Below, piece by piece: positions 1 to 15,200 of a stretch of 64,000 nucleotides of DNA (position 1 is its first letter; each line of letters starts with the position of its first letter). A model generated the notes under the pieces. The model saw only the letters and a program-made list of their open reading frames with translations. It was not told the origin of the DNA and made no database searches. The translations under genes were made by a program, and so were the position numbers. The stretch comes from Prunella strophiata (lineage: Eukaryota; Chordata; Aves; Passeriformes; Prunellidae): positions 24,586,597-24,650,596 of the forward strand of contig JAZBQD010000001.1 of the NCBI GenBank assembly GCA_036583965.1, given 5' to 3'.

Positions 1-3000
1 CACCTAATTAAAAATGGCTTTGCTGTTCATGAAGCATTTCTGGGCTAGAATGTACATGATCTACTCCAGGCTATTGTACAGCTCAAGACAGTTATAGAAG
101 GAAGAAAATGGCTATTCTGAATAGAAAGGCTCCTAAACCATAATTACTGCATCACCATTTAGATCTGGCAATCTAGCTACAAATGTCATTGCAGTAACTC
201 AAGAGCAGATGCACAGCATGCTCTGTTCATGTGCTAACTGCTGAAACTTTTTCCTTTTTCTCCTTGAATTTTCTCTCCCCTTTTGTTTAGGCTGGATTTG
301 GTGTTTGGATATTTTCAAACAGTTCCCATGAGCTGTCATACAGTTGGAAGAGTTGACCCTGCAATGGTCCTGTTCCTGCACATGGGCTTAAACTAATAAA
401 GGGTGCTTTGGAGAAATAGAGGGAGCTTTAATCTGCTTTGTAGGCCAGGGTGAGCAGCACTAATGCTCTGCTCTCCTCAGAGCTGCACTGTGCCCTTGGG
501 AAGTGACCTCTGGGAGCCTGAGTGCCTTCACAGGGTAACAATATGCTCACTATACACACAGCTCCTGGGCAGAAACTGCCCTCCTTGCTCTTTCTTTGGG
601 TGCTCAGAACTTCAGCACCCACTGTGTTCCTCTCAGAAATGACAGCCCCCATGGCCAGATGAAGGCAGTAACACATGTATTATTCTGGAGTGGCTAGGCT
701 CAGGCTTCTAGCACAGGCAGCCTGTTTCTCTGCTGGCTCAGACTGATAACAAATGACTAAGACAAAAAAAACAAATGACCCTGGTGCAGCTGGCCAGGTC
801 CCTGGAAGATGGCTGTGTCCTTGCCTTTCTGCAGCTGGCCTTGTGAGCGCTCCCATTTGAGACCACAGAGATTTTAGGATGCCACAGGGTAAGGGCTTTG
901 CAGAAATGACTGTTATTACAGTTCTGATTGTTGTTATTGCTGCCATAATTGTGATGATGGTAAGAGCCAAAAGCCCAAGAGAGTAGCCCATTGATCCAAT
1001 TTGAGATAGCTTCTCGAATTTTCAAGCTATTTACATACAATGGACAAAAGAGAAAAAAGAGAAAGAAATAGAAGCTGGTTTATGAAATTGGATCAGGCAG
1101 TATTTGAGCTGAATGCATTCCAGCCTGCAGCCAGTAGAGCTGTTACAGACTGGGGTGGGGGAGAACTTTAATGAATTTTGTATCCATGTCCTGTAGCTGT
1201 TGTCCCTTGTATTAACTATAAGGAAAATTCTGTAGCATTTGCAAGTTAAACTTCTGTGTGACAAACATTTTGTTGATGCAGAATTTGCTGGATGCCCTTT
1301 TACAGGTCCATCTCAGTCTCATAAGCACATTAAAATCTATTTTATATAGCTACATTGAGTGCTCAGATACCAGAAAAATTCCTCTTGGATCCCTTGGGGT
1401 GCAGCTCCCTCATTCTGCAGTGTCATCCTGTGGTGCATCACTCTGCTGTATCACTGCAGACAAATCAATTCCCCTGGCCCATTCCATTAACCCATGGGGC
1501 TCTGGTACCTCCTCAGCACATGGAGAAGCTTTTCCTGTTCTTTTGCTGGTACAAGAGGAGCTCCCTGCTGAGGACAGAGTGTACCAATGGTGAGCAGCAC
1601 ACAGGCAGCCCTGCAGAGCTTGACTTGGTGTACTTAAACTCTGTTTTCACATTCATAAGCAAATACTACTGTAAATAATAGTTTAGACCTTGCATAAACA
1701 TTCATTACCGTGGCCTAGAAAGAAAAGTTTGTGTTCTGCACTTTAATATGCTGTTATGGTAATTGAAAAGTGTGAAAACAAAGAGTCTTACTGGAATTGG
1801 CATTGTGGGAAACATCAGGAGTATTCCTGAAGCTGATGGGAGGTAAAAGCTTTTGCAGTATAAGTGAGCCCTTGGGTTTGCTTGCAAAATGTTTGTCCAT
1901 GCTCCTGTTGGAAGTAACTGCTAACATTTGCAGCTCCACAGCATTCTAATAGTGCTTCCTTTCTGAGGCTGTATATCAAACTGCCTGGAAATTAGTGGGG
2001 GAAGAACTGGGATAGCATTTCTTGCTTTTGCAGGAGGGTTTTCCTGATCTTATTTGTTATCTAAAGCTTTGGCTTTGCAAGGGATTTCAGCAAGTGTCCA
2101 TAGGTATGTTCCACTATTTGTTTTCATATTTGTTCTCCTTTGAAAACTGTAGCTCAGCAGCTTTAGATTAAAACATGAGAGCAACTCCTGTTACTGCCAT
2201 TCTACCACCAGGAAGACAGACCCTGAGAGCTATTCCAGTTCTGCTTGGGCAGCTTGAAACTGTATATTATGCAAATCTGTACCTCCAGATCATGCTGAAT
2301 TTGTCCTGTTTCATCACTGGTGCCAGAATATTTGCCAGGAGCCACCTGAAGCTTTTTCTCTAGTGACTGGCTGAGTTGGATTTACTCCATGCTATCTGGC
2401 TTTGCTGACAAGCACCCCATTGAAAAGTTTTTAGTGATTACAAGCTCCACATTAATAAGGTAATGCAAAAAAATATTAAGTTAGTATCTATGTATCTGTC
2501 AAGAAATATTATAGGCATAGATAAGTTATCATTGGTAAACAAGGGAGAATAATATGTGTAATTAACAGCAATAAGAGTTATGGTGAAATAACTCATTGAT
2601 ATTTTTGGTGGGCACCTCATCTCCATCCTTGGACAACCCACCAAGAGAAACCCAGATCTTGGTTTTTTTGGTTAGTTTTTTCTTTAGGTTTGTTTATTTG
2701 TTTTAGAGGGTACAGTCTGGTGATTCCCTGTCTGAATTTGCCCCAGTTATGGTATCAAATAGCCAATATGTAAAATAGTTCAGCCCTACATAAAATGTTG
2801 ATTTTATGTAGGTGTTTGAGAAGTATAAATACATGATGTACAAGTACAATGAGATTTCCATTATATGATTAACTAAGTATAGGTCAAGCTTTATTTTAAG
2901 TGATATGGTAATTATTCTGTGAACATGAATGTATTTCCTTACAGTTCAGTTAATAGAACTGGATTCTATTATAAGTAATAGTTAAGCACAGCTTTTGAAT

Positions 3001-3083
3001 TTTAAAATCTCAGAGAAGGCAAGAAATGAAAAAGTGTAACACTGTATTCAAGTCCCAGGCAAAGCCTGCTGCTCAGGTCAGAG
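1..3083. other. Intergenic DNA, no gene seen
   Basis: AT-rich sequence with stop codons frequent in all frames and only short open frames lacking recognisable domains. I see no splice-bounded conserved exon, RNA gene or clear repeat. Confidence 0.7.
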
Positions 3084-3220
3084 AAGCACAGAATATCCTG
3101 AGCTGGAAGGGAACCACAGGGACCAACAAGTCCAACTCCTGGCCCTGCACAGGGCAGCCCCAAGAGTCACACCCTGTGCCTTAGATCATTGTACAAATGC
3201 TTCTTGAGCTCTTGCTGCAG
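3084..3220 (-). mobile_element. CR1 LINE fragment, 3'-end derived
   Basis: It reads in reverse orientation with the familiar avian CR1 wording: CACAGAATATCCTGAG, TGGAAGGGA, GTCCAACTCCTGGCCCTGCA, AAGAGTCACACC, TGTGCC and GCTTCTTGAGCTC. It is diverged and truncated, with no reverse transcriptase frame, so it is an old copy. The right edge is uncertain because the match fades into unique sequence. Confidence 0.8.
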
Positions 3221-6200
3221 TTGGGCAAGAAGCCAACAGACATCACCAAATCCTGTCCTGAGGTTGTCAGAGCTGGCAGCTGCCATCCATTCCTTTGCTA
3301 ACCCCAAATTAGAAAGATTAGAAAGAAAATAGTATGTCAAGATGTTTGAAATCACCTTGTTCTTTTCATAATTAATACTAATGGGACATTGATGTTCCTG
3401 CTGCCATTGGGCTTGTGGCACCCAGGAGAGGCTCAGGCCAGCTGGACAGCACTGATCTAATATCCCTCCCTATAAAATGCATCCCTGGTGCATCCCTTCT
3501 GGAGAACTTGGTATGGAATCTGTCACTACAGAATTCCAGTTGTTCATCAGTCTGATCCTGACAAAATATCTGGGGGTTGTTGCTGCATCTGTGTTCTCTT
3601 GGCAGATCACTGACTGCCAGGGGAGAAATCCAGAAACAAGCCTTTTGTTCTTTGTACTCCAGAACCAAATATCTGGACCTGGAAATCAAATTTGAGTTTC
3701 CTGCCCAGATGTAGCAGTACAGAGTTGGTTGGAAAACATCTCAACTGTCAAGCTGAATGTTTCTAAGCCTTTTCCTTGGGAAATGATAGAGGTGATTCGT
3801 TTAGGGTGAATTATGATGAACTTGAAAAGCTAGAAGCATCTCTTTTCACTCTTGAGCTGCACATAAAGTCAGCCCAACTGTGTTTTAGCCAAAAGAATGT
3901 AGCAATTTAATTAATCCTCCCTCTCAGCCACCTATTCAGGCCAGCATCAGACCAGCTAGTCTTGAGACTTCAAATCTTCCTGCCAGCATAACTAGGCTGT
4001 GTGTCACAGAACACCCTCATGAGGAAAGAGAATATTCCCATAAAGGTCTTGTGAGGCTGATCAAAGCAGATTTTTTCTGCCACTGCCAATATGCACAAGT
4101 AAGCAACTTCTGTGCAGCTCTGCTGTGCTGTTGTAACTCATTCAGGCACCTGGGATCTTCTCTGAGTTAGTGGAAAAGGATTTTTTTCTGAGATAATGGA
4201 TAATGTGAAGGTTAAGGATTATTTCTAAATTTTCCCACTCTATCAATAATTTTCCCAGTTCAAGTTGCCTCCCTGCTCCACTACAGCTGCTGTACAGTTT
4301 TACAGTAAAACAGTACTAAAGGAGAAAAATTTAAAAGCATCTTTTAGAAAGGTGCATGTGCTCTTTGCCATCCTTTCAGGAGGCAAATCCATGGCCAGTG
4401 TCTTTGGTTCAAGAAACATGGCCATGGTCTTCAGATTCCCTAAAACTGTCTCGTTGTGGCTGCTGATAATGTTCTATTGCAAAACAATGGGGATGAGCAG
4501 ACCTCTTCCAGAAAAATGCAGCCTCCTGCACTGTAGTCAGTGCAGGTATCAAATACCCAACTGTTTCTAGAAATTTTGAATCCATTTGGTTAATTCATGA
4601 GCCTTTTTCAACACAGAAAGAAACAGCAAGTTGTGCATGAGAGCAGGAAGAAAAGCATGCAGGGAAAAAATGTAAGGCAATAAAGTACATTGTGAATATG
4701 CACAATTATGGGGAGGGGGGGGGAAATACAACAGATCTTTTCTCCCCCAAAATGTAGACCTGTAAAAACTGCTTTTAAACTAGATGCCATGATAGTAATC
4801 TAACTGCTGTTGTCCTCTTTATTCTGAAAAACGCTCCTGTCTATGGCAGAATGAGCTGGAATCAGTAGTTAAATCCTCTTTAAATAAGCAGCAGTTTCCA
4901 AATTGTTTTTGAGCTTAACACATGGCACGTGGGCCTTCCACAGCTTTCCTGCCTGGAAGGCATCTTTGGTAGCATAAAATGAACGATTCCAGCAGTGTTC
5001 CAGGACATAATTGCACTGTGAGGGCTCTGAACATGCCAGTGTGAGAGCTGCCAGGATCACATCTGTTACCTGTTGGGGTGATGCCTCTGATCTAACCCAG
5101 GTGTCAAAGCTGGGAGAATCCAGCTGTAATGTATGAACTGACTGGAGTTTAAAGTTTAAAGTTTGGGGTTGGATGGACTGCAGCTGCTGGGTGCCCTTCA
5201 CCTCTCTCCTTCACACAGGACCATCAATTCTCAGCTGAAGAACAGTGCCTGTACTTTTGTATTTCGTGTTTAGCTTTGCAGACTGTCAAAGGTTCTCATG
5301 GGAATGACCTTACAAAACCCTCCAGCAATAAAATCCTGCAGAAAATCACAGCTCAGCCCAGGGTAGCTGCTTCCATTTACATCCCAATACAAGGAGCAGC
5401 ACTTGTGATTGCTGGCTTGTGGGCCACGGTGAATTCTTTTGGTTCTGAGCAGCAAATATGCACAGCAAGGCAGATGGGACTGAATCATTAGAGTTCAGTA
5501 GGTTATCATTACTGCAGGAATAGGTAATGACAGATATTCTAATTAGAAAAAAGGACTCAGTGGTTAGGGTAAATTACAGGCTAGGGCTGATTTGACCCCA
5601 ATCAGTACAAATGAGGGTGCAGTGCTCCATCATGCCGACAGCACCAATAGCATCAGGGTTCAAAAGCCATCTGTTCCTTCCAGCCTTTAAAAAAAGTGTG
5701 CTCAAGGGTGTTTCTAGGACTCTGGTGTTTCAAACTTCAGTCTATCACACAAATGGCAGTGAGCTGGGCTCCTGCAGGGCAATCATTTTAATTCTCATTT
5801 AGGTCATTGTAATGTTTGGGTAAATTTTAGCTCAGAATTATCATGAATGCATTAGCTGGAAACTTTAGCTAAATATTATTTCATATTCACTTGCAAGTAA
5901 TAGATAGAACTAACAGTTCATTCAGATGAAAACACCAGTCTTCATTGCTCAAACTCATGGATTGGTGTGGGTGGTCTTGGGCTTGAACAGGTACAGACAT
6001 AGTAGCTTCCCCTCTGATCTCATCTTTCTGGTCATTCTTGCAAGTCAAAGGGCTGAAAAAGAGTGTTTAAGCCATTTCAAAGGAGATGATAACTTTGGGG
6101 CATAACTGCAAGGGAAATGAAAAGTGAATGGAGGCTTTTCACATCAACTACAGCAGATGCAGAAAAGGGGTAGGAATGTTTAAACCAGCTGGGTAAATAA

Positions 6201-9200
6201 GTGCAGGGGGTCACAGCAAACCCTGAGAAAACAGGTATTTCAAGTTTTACCCACCTTTGTATTCAGCCCCTTCCCAGCTTCAGGGGACAGTGTCCCATTG
6301 CACTCTGAGCTCTTACAAGGACTAAAGCAGCCTGGGTTCCTTTGGGCCTGGCTGTGGGGGACATGAAATCAGGGATGGGTGAAGAACTGTCACCAGGTAC
6401 TCCCAGCTGGAGTCAGTCCCACGGGGTCCTGAAAAAATGAGAGCAAGGAAGTGTTGCAGTCTTGCAGTGGCTTTTGCAAGTCAACCTTGGAATGTTTCAC
6501 TTTTATGAAAATGCGTGATTAGCAGTCAAGGTCTTGGTGATAATCAGAGGCTTTGTGTTTAACTATTCCCCTTATGAAGTCTTTAATTGCTAATGAAAGC
6601 TATTTAAGGAAGAACATATGTTGAAAAATCTGACTTAAACTCACTGTATATTATTTGATAATGAAAATCTGCTGCCATATAAGCTGAAGTATGGTTTTTT
6701 TTGGGATCTGTATGCTATTCTGGAGTATCAGGAATTTTAGAAGAGGTATATATTATTAGCCATATGCCCACTATTGTTGAAATGGAAAAATAAATCAGTT
6801 AAGGAAGACTTTTTCATACAGTCCAAATGTGGAAGAAAATTTCTTGGATAATGTATCATATGACTTATCAGAATGTTAAATAATGCTAATAGAATATTGC
6901 TAATTGGACCTTGTATGTTAGAATATAATGTTTAATTGAGAAAATTAAACTAAAAAGAGTAAATTTTAATTAATAAGAAATACTATCCTTTTTTTAAATA
7001 TTAGTTTGTAATTTTTGTATGTTTTTTGGCTTAAGGAACCTAACAGAAATACAAATAAGTAAAAAATACAATCAATACTTTGTTAAAGAAGGAACAAGGT
7101 CCAAAATACAAACTGAGCAATATTTGCTTATTTTGTGTAAGAGAAACCTCACACTGGTACAACACTTGTGTGGTTTTGATTCCAAAAATAGGGAAATAAC
7201 CTTGGAGTAAGCTTTCCATATTAAAGCAGCTTTTTTCAGTTGATAAATGTTGGCAAAAAGTCTTACGAAAAATGCAGCTTTTAAATGAAATAATGTATAG
7301 CAATGTATAATGTAGCCAACTTTAAAATACATTGTAAAACCAATTTGAGAAAACAGAAACATCTGCATTTTTTCCCCGTATTATTTTTTTCTATGTAGTT
7401 CTACACTGTTCATCAATTTTTTCCTAAAAGGATTAGCTAAAGTGGAGTTTAGATTCCCTACCCCACTTAGTTCAGTTGTTTCAATTTATGGATTGCTGAT
7501 GCTTACCTCTTTGGTAGAGAGGTCTCTCTTCCTCAGTCAATTATTTTTCACACCCTTGGACCCTGCTCTGCCTAGGCAGCTGTACAGGAACTCTTGAGCA
7601 TCTCCAAATGGTGCTAAAGTTCAACCTGGATCCCTTCCAGTGAGGAAAAAACATTAAATTCAACTAGTTCTGTTTACTACAGCTCTATCCAAGGTCAAAA
7701 TGCTCAAGAGAAAGGATATTTCAGTCACAGCCACAGTTTAAAAAAGATCAGAAATAAACAATACAGTCCTATGTTTAGTAACTGTTTAAACCCCACTGGC
7801 TTACAGCGATGTGGAGGACTGAAAGTCTGGTGGGGCAGTGGCAGATTTCCCCTTGGCTGCTTGATTTCACTCCTTCAAGTGTCACTTCTAACCTGTGGTT
7901 TGCTTTGATGAAGTTAAATTTAAAAGTCCCTTTCTGCTTTGTGCTGTGGTAGTTCAGATTTTACATCACATTTCACTTTGTACTATTGACAGCTCAATAC
8001 CAACAGCTTTTGTAACACCAACAAACAGGGCCCAAACAGTGGGAATTGCTGTATCAAGCCCCCACCTCTGTGACATGGGACAGGAGATTTGTATTGCCAA
8101 GGGCCACTTCAGTGCTGATCCCCTCCATTTCTGGGTGAGCAGCTTGGCAGGGTCTAAATGGCTTCCTGGGTGCAAACCCCTCCCATGTTCCTGTCACTTC
8201 TGTTCCTACTCTGGGGATACTTCTGCAAGACAAATCTGCTGTCTGAAGTGAACATCCAGAAATGTTGCATGCTCCAGAAGGTTTTACTTTGTGCCTTACT
8301 CAGGTTCATGCAGCAAATTTTACAGCAGAAGCAGGATGCAAAATTCTGGAGCTCAACTCTGTTGAGTCTGGCCTTAACCCCAGTGCATCACAGGCCATCA
8401 ATTTAATGTGACAAAGGGTTCTTTGTCAGAATATCAAGAAAAAGATGCAAACAAACAGCAACATCCTGTCTACTGCCAGGCCATATTTTGTTCTTGGAGT
8501 ATTACATTGACACAACACCTTTCATCCAGGATAGAAATCACCATATCACATTACTGGAGGTGTGACCTGCAGTGCAGGGAGTTTAATTCTGAATAATTCT
8601 CTCTCTCTGCCCTGAGGTGAAGAATCAGCCTTACTTTAAGCATTTCTTGAACTGCTTGGACTAAAGGCTTTCTGTTCTGCTCTTGGAAGCATTAAAGTCA
8701 CACATGAAAGAGAACCACAGATTAATTCCTCTTTCCTGCTCTTTAAAGGCTACTATGAGAGCACAGAAGCATTAGTTTACAAAGCTTTAGGATCATGTTT
8801 CCTCTTGTCATGGCTGCTTTTTGATCATAAACTCCATCTTGGTATTCCACCAACAGATTTGAACACATTGGGAATAGCTTTATTGGCAGTTCAACACGTG
8901 CTCATGCAAGCTCCATGTATTAAAATTGGGAGGGAGGGCAGGAGCAAGGCAGGGAGAAAAATTCTATTGCTTTAAAAAGGCAAGAGTGATTTAACATCCT
9001 TGTGGGATGGACAGGACAACAAAAGAGCTCAGTTTCAGAGGTTTTTTGATCAGACTAAAAGGTTGTGGTAGGAATCTTTGCAAATATAGTTGAATAGTAG
9101 AAACTCCATGGAAGAAGAATTCACTTAGAAGGAATATCTCTTAAATTACAACTAATTAATTAAATAGGTCTTCAACAGCAGATGTCACTGAAGCCTTAAG

Positions 9201-12200
9201 ATTTAAGAGAGGATTTCAGAAAGCAGAGGAACTGAAGCAAATGAGCCTTGCTGTCACTTTAACCTTGATCATACTTAGCATGTACATTACTTTTATTACT
9301 CTGAGACTCTCATCTCTAGGAGATGCAACAAATTGGCATTTTTAAAATTGCACTCATTACTGTTACATTTTACTCCAGCTTTGCTAATTTACAGCTGTGC
9401 TTTAAGTTTTTCTCCTTAAAATTGCCTTTCATACTTATAACTCAATTTTATCAGCAAAAATGCTGATAGGAGTCTGCTGTGTAGGAGCCATTGGGATAAA
9501 GATTGTTCATATTTGCCTTCAGTCTTCAGCCCCTGATCAGACTTATCCTGTGTGCAGCCCTCAGTGAGGAATGTGTTGTTGTAGCCTATTTAATGCAGAT
9601 ACCAGTGACAAATGGTGCTTAAAAATCCACGAGCTGAGGATGAGTGAGAAGCTCCGTGGCCTTGGGGCATCCTTTGGGATGTGTGGCTCAGCTGGGAGCC
9701 CGTGTGTCTGTCCCTGTGCCCATGGGGCTGTGTCTGCAGCAGGGTCAGGTGCCTGAGGCTTGCAGCCTCGTGCTTCTGTGGCTGCCCCAGTGACCTCAAT
9801 CACTGCAGGACCCAGATTCTCCCTGGCCCAGACAGGGAGAGGTGTCAGCAGAGACCTGGAGAAGGAGCATCCTGAATAAAGACAGGAGAGATTAGCCTCC
9901 ACATGGTGAGAGTGATATTAAGCTGCTCAGTTGTCCCACTTTTTCAGGTCTTCTTAATAATGCTGCTTAAAGTGGAAGGAAGCTTAGTATCTGTGTCTGT
10001 AGTAGTGCTGAGTGGTACAGCTCAGGGACAGCAAAGCTGTGTGTAAGCAGAGTCAGACTGATTTTTCTGTACCAAATTTTCACCTTTCCTTATAGCCAGC
10101 CTATTTCATCACCCTGTGTTAACATAATGCAAATGTAATTCAGTTTTCAAGAAATTGACCCAGCCTATCTGACTGTTCTAAAATAAAGTGAGTGGACAGT
10201 CACAATCAGTTAGGGCTGGTGTGGATAAGCCCAAAAAATCCCTATGGATGGAGTTATAAAATATCTATATCTCATTATGTATGCTAAACATTTGCCTTTT
10301 TAAACACCTTTTGATTAGGGTGGGAGACTCTGGGTTATCCAAGCTGAAACTTTCATGGAGGATGTTTAGGAGAATGAAACTACGACTCTTCATTTCACAC
10401 CCTGTTGAGATGATTTGCATAAGAAAATTTAGATCATGGTATAAACATCACATGCTTTCCTGTTGTATAATGTGAAATGTATAATGTGAAAAAGTTTTGG
10501 TTTTTTTTTTTTCCCCTGTTTTCATCTGCTTCTATTAAGCCACTGAAAACAAGTCAGCTTCTCAAGGTCTTGTGAATAGCTTCCTAACCCAAAATATCTG
10601 AAAGCACCATAACAGTAATTCATTCCTGGTGTGTAAAAACAAGACAAGGTCAGAAAAACACCTCACATTAAAATCCTAACCTTAAAGGGTAGGAATTGTA
10701 ATGAGATGGTCTGAACCCACAGGTGAATGTGCTGAATTTAGGTGGGGTGAAGAGGAAAGAAAGAATCCCAAGGGAGGTTTACACCTGCTGGTCTCCCATG
10801 TGAGCACAGTGGGATGTGGCAAAGCACTCCCACGTCCTGGGATGTGTTTGGCAGCACGTGGTAGAGCAGAGCTGCCTTTCCCTCTCCCTGTTCTCACCCC
10901 CTCACCTGGCAGGGCTGGCTCTGGATAATCACTCACTGCTTTCCTGCCCCGTGCAGCACGGGGAAAGCTGAGCACTGCTCCACTTGCACTGATGAATAAA
11001 AGAGCTGGAGCTGGAGATGTTCAGGCTCAGCTCCTGCACACCTTGTAGATATTGAAAGCATTAGTAATGCTCCTGCTTTATTAGAAAAATTCACTGAAGG
11101 ACACTCTTGGTGATTCACCTTAGAAATTTCTGAGCTGTTCTGCATTGTGGAGGAAAATCTCACTGCACTGAGCTGACAAGATTTCCTGGCACACACACAG
11201 GCTGTATTTCATACCTTTGGTTTTGGCTAAGTGATTGCAAATAATGAAATCTGTAGGTACTTTTATCTGTTGCTTGTGAACAGCCACAGGTCAAGAAGAC
11301 TTCCAATTTTTAGCTGTGCTCTCCAGGGATCACTGAGAATACTCCTAGACAGACTCCATATAAATAAACAAGCAAAAATTATTTCAATTTTTACTGTAAT
11401 ATTGTCACAGGTCCTATAAGACATTGTTGAGGAGTCTCATTATTTCAATTTTAGCTATTTGCCTAATTGTTCAGGTCCAACTTGCTCCAAAGGAAAGAGT
11501 GCTCTCAGGCACAGAAATAAATGGGATGGCATAGAGATGCTGACAAGCTGTTTAAACATGTCTGTGGGGTAAAACACAACTTCTGCAAAGAAATCAGAGT
11601 CAAAGAAGAGGCAGTAGGTCACAATGACAGAAGAATTACTGAGGGGAATAAAGACACATCACAGGCTATACCATAGTCATTGTATAGGACAGCAATAAAA
11701 AATCACAGCTCTATTAGCAGCACATGAAGATAAGTAAGCAGAGACTGGAGCACAATGTATGTGCACCCAGAGGGAGGGATGTGCACTCATGCTTGGAGTT
11801 CCTGAATAATGAAAGCTGAGCCATTTAACTAGAGGATTTCTCCAAACCATTTTTTTAATGCAGTGCTTGTTAACTGGTGATAACAGTGGCAGACACTGAG
11901 GAAAGAGAATCAGAACACATTCTTTTCTCTCACTGCTGTTCTCTGCATCTGTTTCAGTCAAAAGGCAATTTCAAGAAACTGCTTGATGTTTATTTCAAAT
12001 ATATAAACAATATCCAAAGCAGAGTATGAAATGAAGCCCATACTTTAAAGTAAGTATTGATTACTGAGAATGTGCATTTCAGGACTGATCTGAGTGCTGC
12101 TATGTCCAGCTGTGACAGCTGTGCTATAAAGAGAGATGGTACTGAGTTGCCAGTTGCCAAGCAGAGAAGCTGAGGTGGCCAGGACAGCAACAGGGGCTTC

Positions 12201-15200
12201 TATGTTTGTTTGGAGACTTGCTTCAGTTCCCAGCACTGCAGAACACTTCTCCAAAGCAGGGATGCTTTGCCTGTCCTAAATTTAATCTAGTGGAAGAAAT
12301 CTTTTAGATTATAGCTCTGTCCTTTACTGACCCTCAGCTCTTACCAGTAGGTCGTGGTGCCAATATCTTAATTTTTCATTTTATGCTGCTCGCTTTAACA
12401 ATGTGTTCTTTGGCAGGCAGCCATGTCTACAGCACTCTGCTGTTAAAATGTCTGCTCTCTGCTGCAGCTGTCCATTTACTTTATGAACTGATCAGCCAGT
12501 TGAATGTAATTTAAGAGAATAGGGATAAGTCATAGCTGAGGGCACAAAGTATCAGCTGATGTGCTGTATGCAGGTCTGTCCTTCAGAGATTTCTGAACCT
12601 AACTTGTCATGCTACATGTTTATTTTTTAATTAGGGAAAAATGTGAAAAGAGTGACTTGGCATGCTGCACATGGTGGGTGAATAAAACTAATCCTGCCCT
12701 TGTGGAAATGCTCTTGGTACCAGGAGCACTCAGTAGCTGACAGAGTGAACACAGAGCATAATACTTTTCCTACTTAAATGTTATTACAGGTCTAGAGGGC
12801 AGACTAATTTGACTTTGTAATGGCATTAGCTTTAACATTTAAATAAAGATGGCCAGTTCATAGGGGACACTCTCATACTAGAACCAGACTGTAAGCTGGA
12901 TTTTTATGTGAGAGACATTTCATAGAATGTCCTATTTGCCTGTAAGAATGGTCTGTGAGAGAGGGTGGACAGGGTGCCTGCTGAAGGCCAGGAAACAAAA
13001 ACAACTACTGGTACAGCCCAAGCACTGGGTTGACATCATGTCTGGTAAACAAGGGAGGAATGGAACCAGAAATTAATGCATTGTAATTGATGTGCTGGCA
13101 ATTAGAACTAACTGGCAGGCAGGGCAGTGGGGGGGTGACTCTGCTTATGTTTTCTGAAGTGATTAAAAAGTGTGGGAAGTGGCTGTCGAGAAAGGCTGGG
13201 AGGGTGGGAGGAATTCTGCTGTCATCTCTGCCATCTTTAGTATCCCTGGGATTTGGAGAAGCACACCTGCTTCCCCCACACCCTCCTCAAAACTGCATCA
13301 TTGTTGGGCCTGACCCAGAGATGTGCATCAGTGAGATAAGGCAGAGATCAGGAATGTTGAGATTGTGGTCTCATTCCACCAGCAAACAAAATCTGGGACA
13401 ACCTCATCTTTGTTCTCTGCCTTATTTTACATCTCCTAGCTACTTCTTCTAAAAACTAGGCATTAGCAAGCCACTGGAGACTCTGTCTCAGTATTTCCAT
13501 GAGCTGCTGGCCTGAGAAGCATCTGAGAGCAATGCCTGAAATGGCTCAGCAATGGTGTCCCTTTGCCAAGTCTCCTAGCAGCCAGTGGGACTGAGTGCTT
13601 GAGTTCATTCCTCTAAGAACAAGAGGCTATCATATAGATACATATGTATGATGTATATTCTTACAGATATAAATAGATGTACAAAATGGAGACAGGAAAA
13701 TTAAAACTAAAAATAAGCATAAAATATGTATCTAGTTTTTATTCTTAAGTCCAAACAAGGAAGCACCAGATGTATCATAATGATGATTTTTGCCCCTTCA
13801 GTAAGAAAAGAAACACCTTTGTAGACAGAAGATCTCCAGTATATTCCTTCCTTCTTATCCTTCCCCCCAGTTTATCTGTAATCTAAACAATACAGAATTT
13901 GCTATGCTGTTAAAAATAGTCTCCTGCTGTTGTCTGCATTTGGATACAGAAAATTATTCTCACTTGTATATATTATTTTACAGAACTCAGTGTTACAGAG
14001 CAAATACAAAGCCCATTCTCACAAATCTGGTTTTACTCTTTCTGTTTACTATCCACATGGATGAACTTTCAGTGCCAGCTTCATTCCTTCTTGGCAGTGA
14101 CCAAAGACCATCTAATACAGAGCTTTAAACATATGATTAGCCTTTAAATGGTAAATTTCATATGAAATTACATGCTCTACAAAGACAGAGGTAATGGATA
14201 ATAAGATCTTTATCTCAAAGGAGCTGTAAAGGGAACATAGTGAGATTTAATTCGCTGTCACCAACTGGGTCACATCTCAGTGCAGGCAGTGTATTATTTC
14301 TGACAGACAATATGGTCTGATGGCTATTAAAAGAGCAACAGAGTAAGTTTTAGTCCTAGGCTAGTCCTCAGAGATCAAAGTGCCACTGAAGGATGGTTTT
14401 CTCAGTGGTTATCAGCATTTCAGTCCTGGGACCATGTGCTCTTCGTTCTCTAAGATTGAATGTTACGCATTTTGGCAAAAAGGCCACAGACTAATTAGAT
14501 ATGGGTTCCAAAGTGTCTTTTCCTCTGAAGAGGATTTCCTAGCTTTGAAGAGAGATATTTTGGCAGTGGAACATATATTCCCTAAAGCTGTTTCAAAGTC
14601 ATGTAGAAATAGAGAATTATGGTTTTCCAGTTCCTTAACCTGGTACATTCATCATCATAGCTTTCTAAATTTGTAAGAAGCTCAAATCATCCTCTGTTGA
14701 ATTATTAATCATGGAAATATCTGAAAAGATCCATCAACATATCTGTGGGTTGCTTTTCTTCCAAATTAACTTTTACTGTAAGAGCTGAAATTTGTCATCA
14801 GCTGTGGACCCCTGTAGTAAGTCTTGGTGACAGTAAGCTGGAATAAACATAATTTTGGGCAACATCCTGGAGAAGAAAGCAGACAGCTCAGTGATTTTCA
14901 TGATCCCTAACAGTAGTGAGAGATTAGGTTTGCATATTTTTTAAAATAAAGACCTGTTGAGATGCAGGAAAAATGGTTGTGTCTTCCAATATACCCTTAA
15001 TTAAAACACTAATGTTTAAAATTCATTTATGAGGGCACATTATTTTAAGCAATAATTCTGTATGTTCATTGTGCATAAGTCAAAAGCTTATGAGGAAATG
15101 CTTGCATATCCATTATGCACCTACAGGAAAAACATGTTTGGAATAAATTAATTTTAAAAATATTTGAAAATAAAATACTTGATATAAAATGCTATCCAAG

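Noticed and set aside
4869..5201. 110-codon - strand open frame
   Set aside because: No recognisable family, no splice or promoter context, and a length compatible with chance in 25 kb of intergenic DNA.
7895..8251. 118-codon + strand open frame
   Set aside because: Cys/Ser-rich composition without a domain, no conserved neighbours, and overlapping frames on both strands of similar quality.
13087..13452. 121-codon + strand open frame
   Set aside because: No similarity I recognise, no promoter or poly-A context; probably chance.
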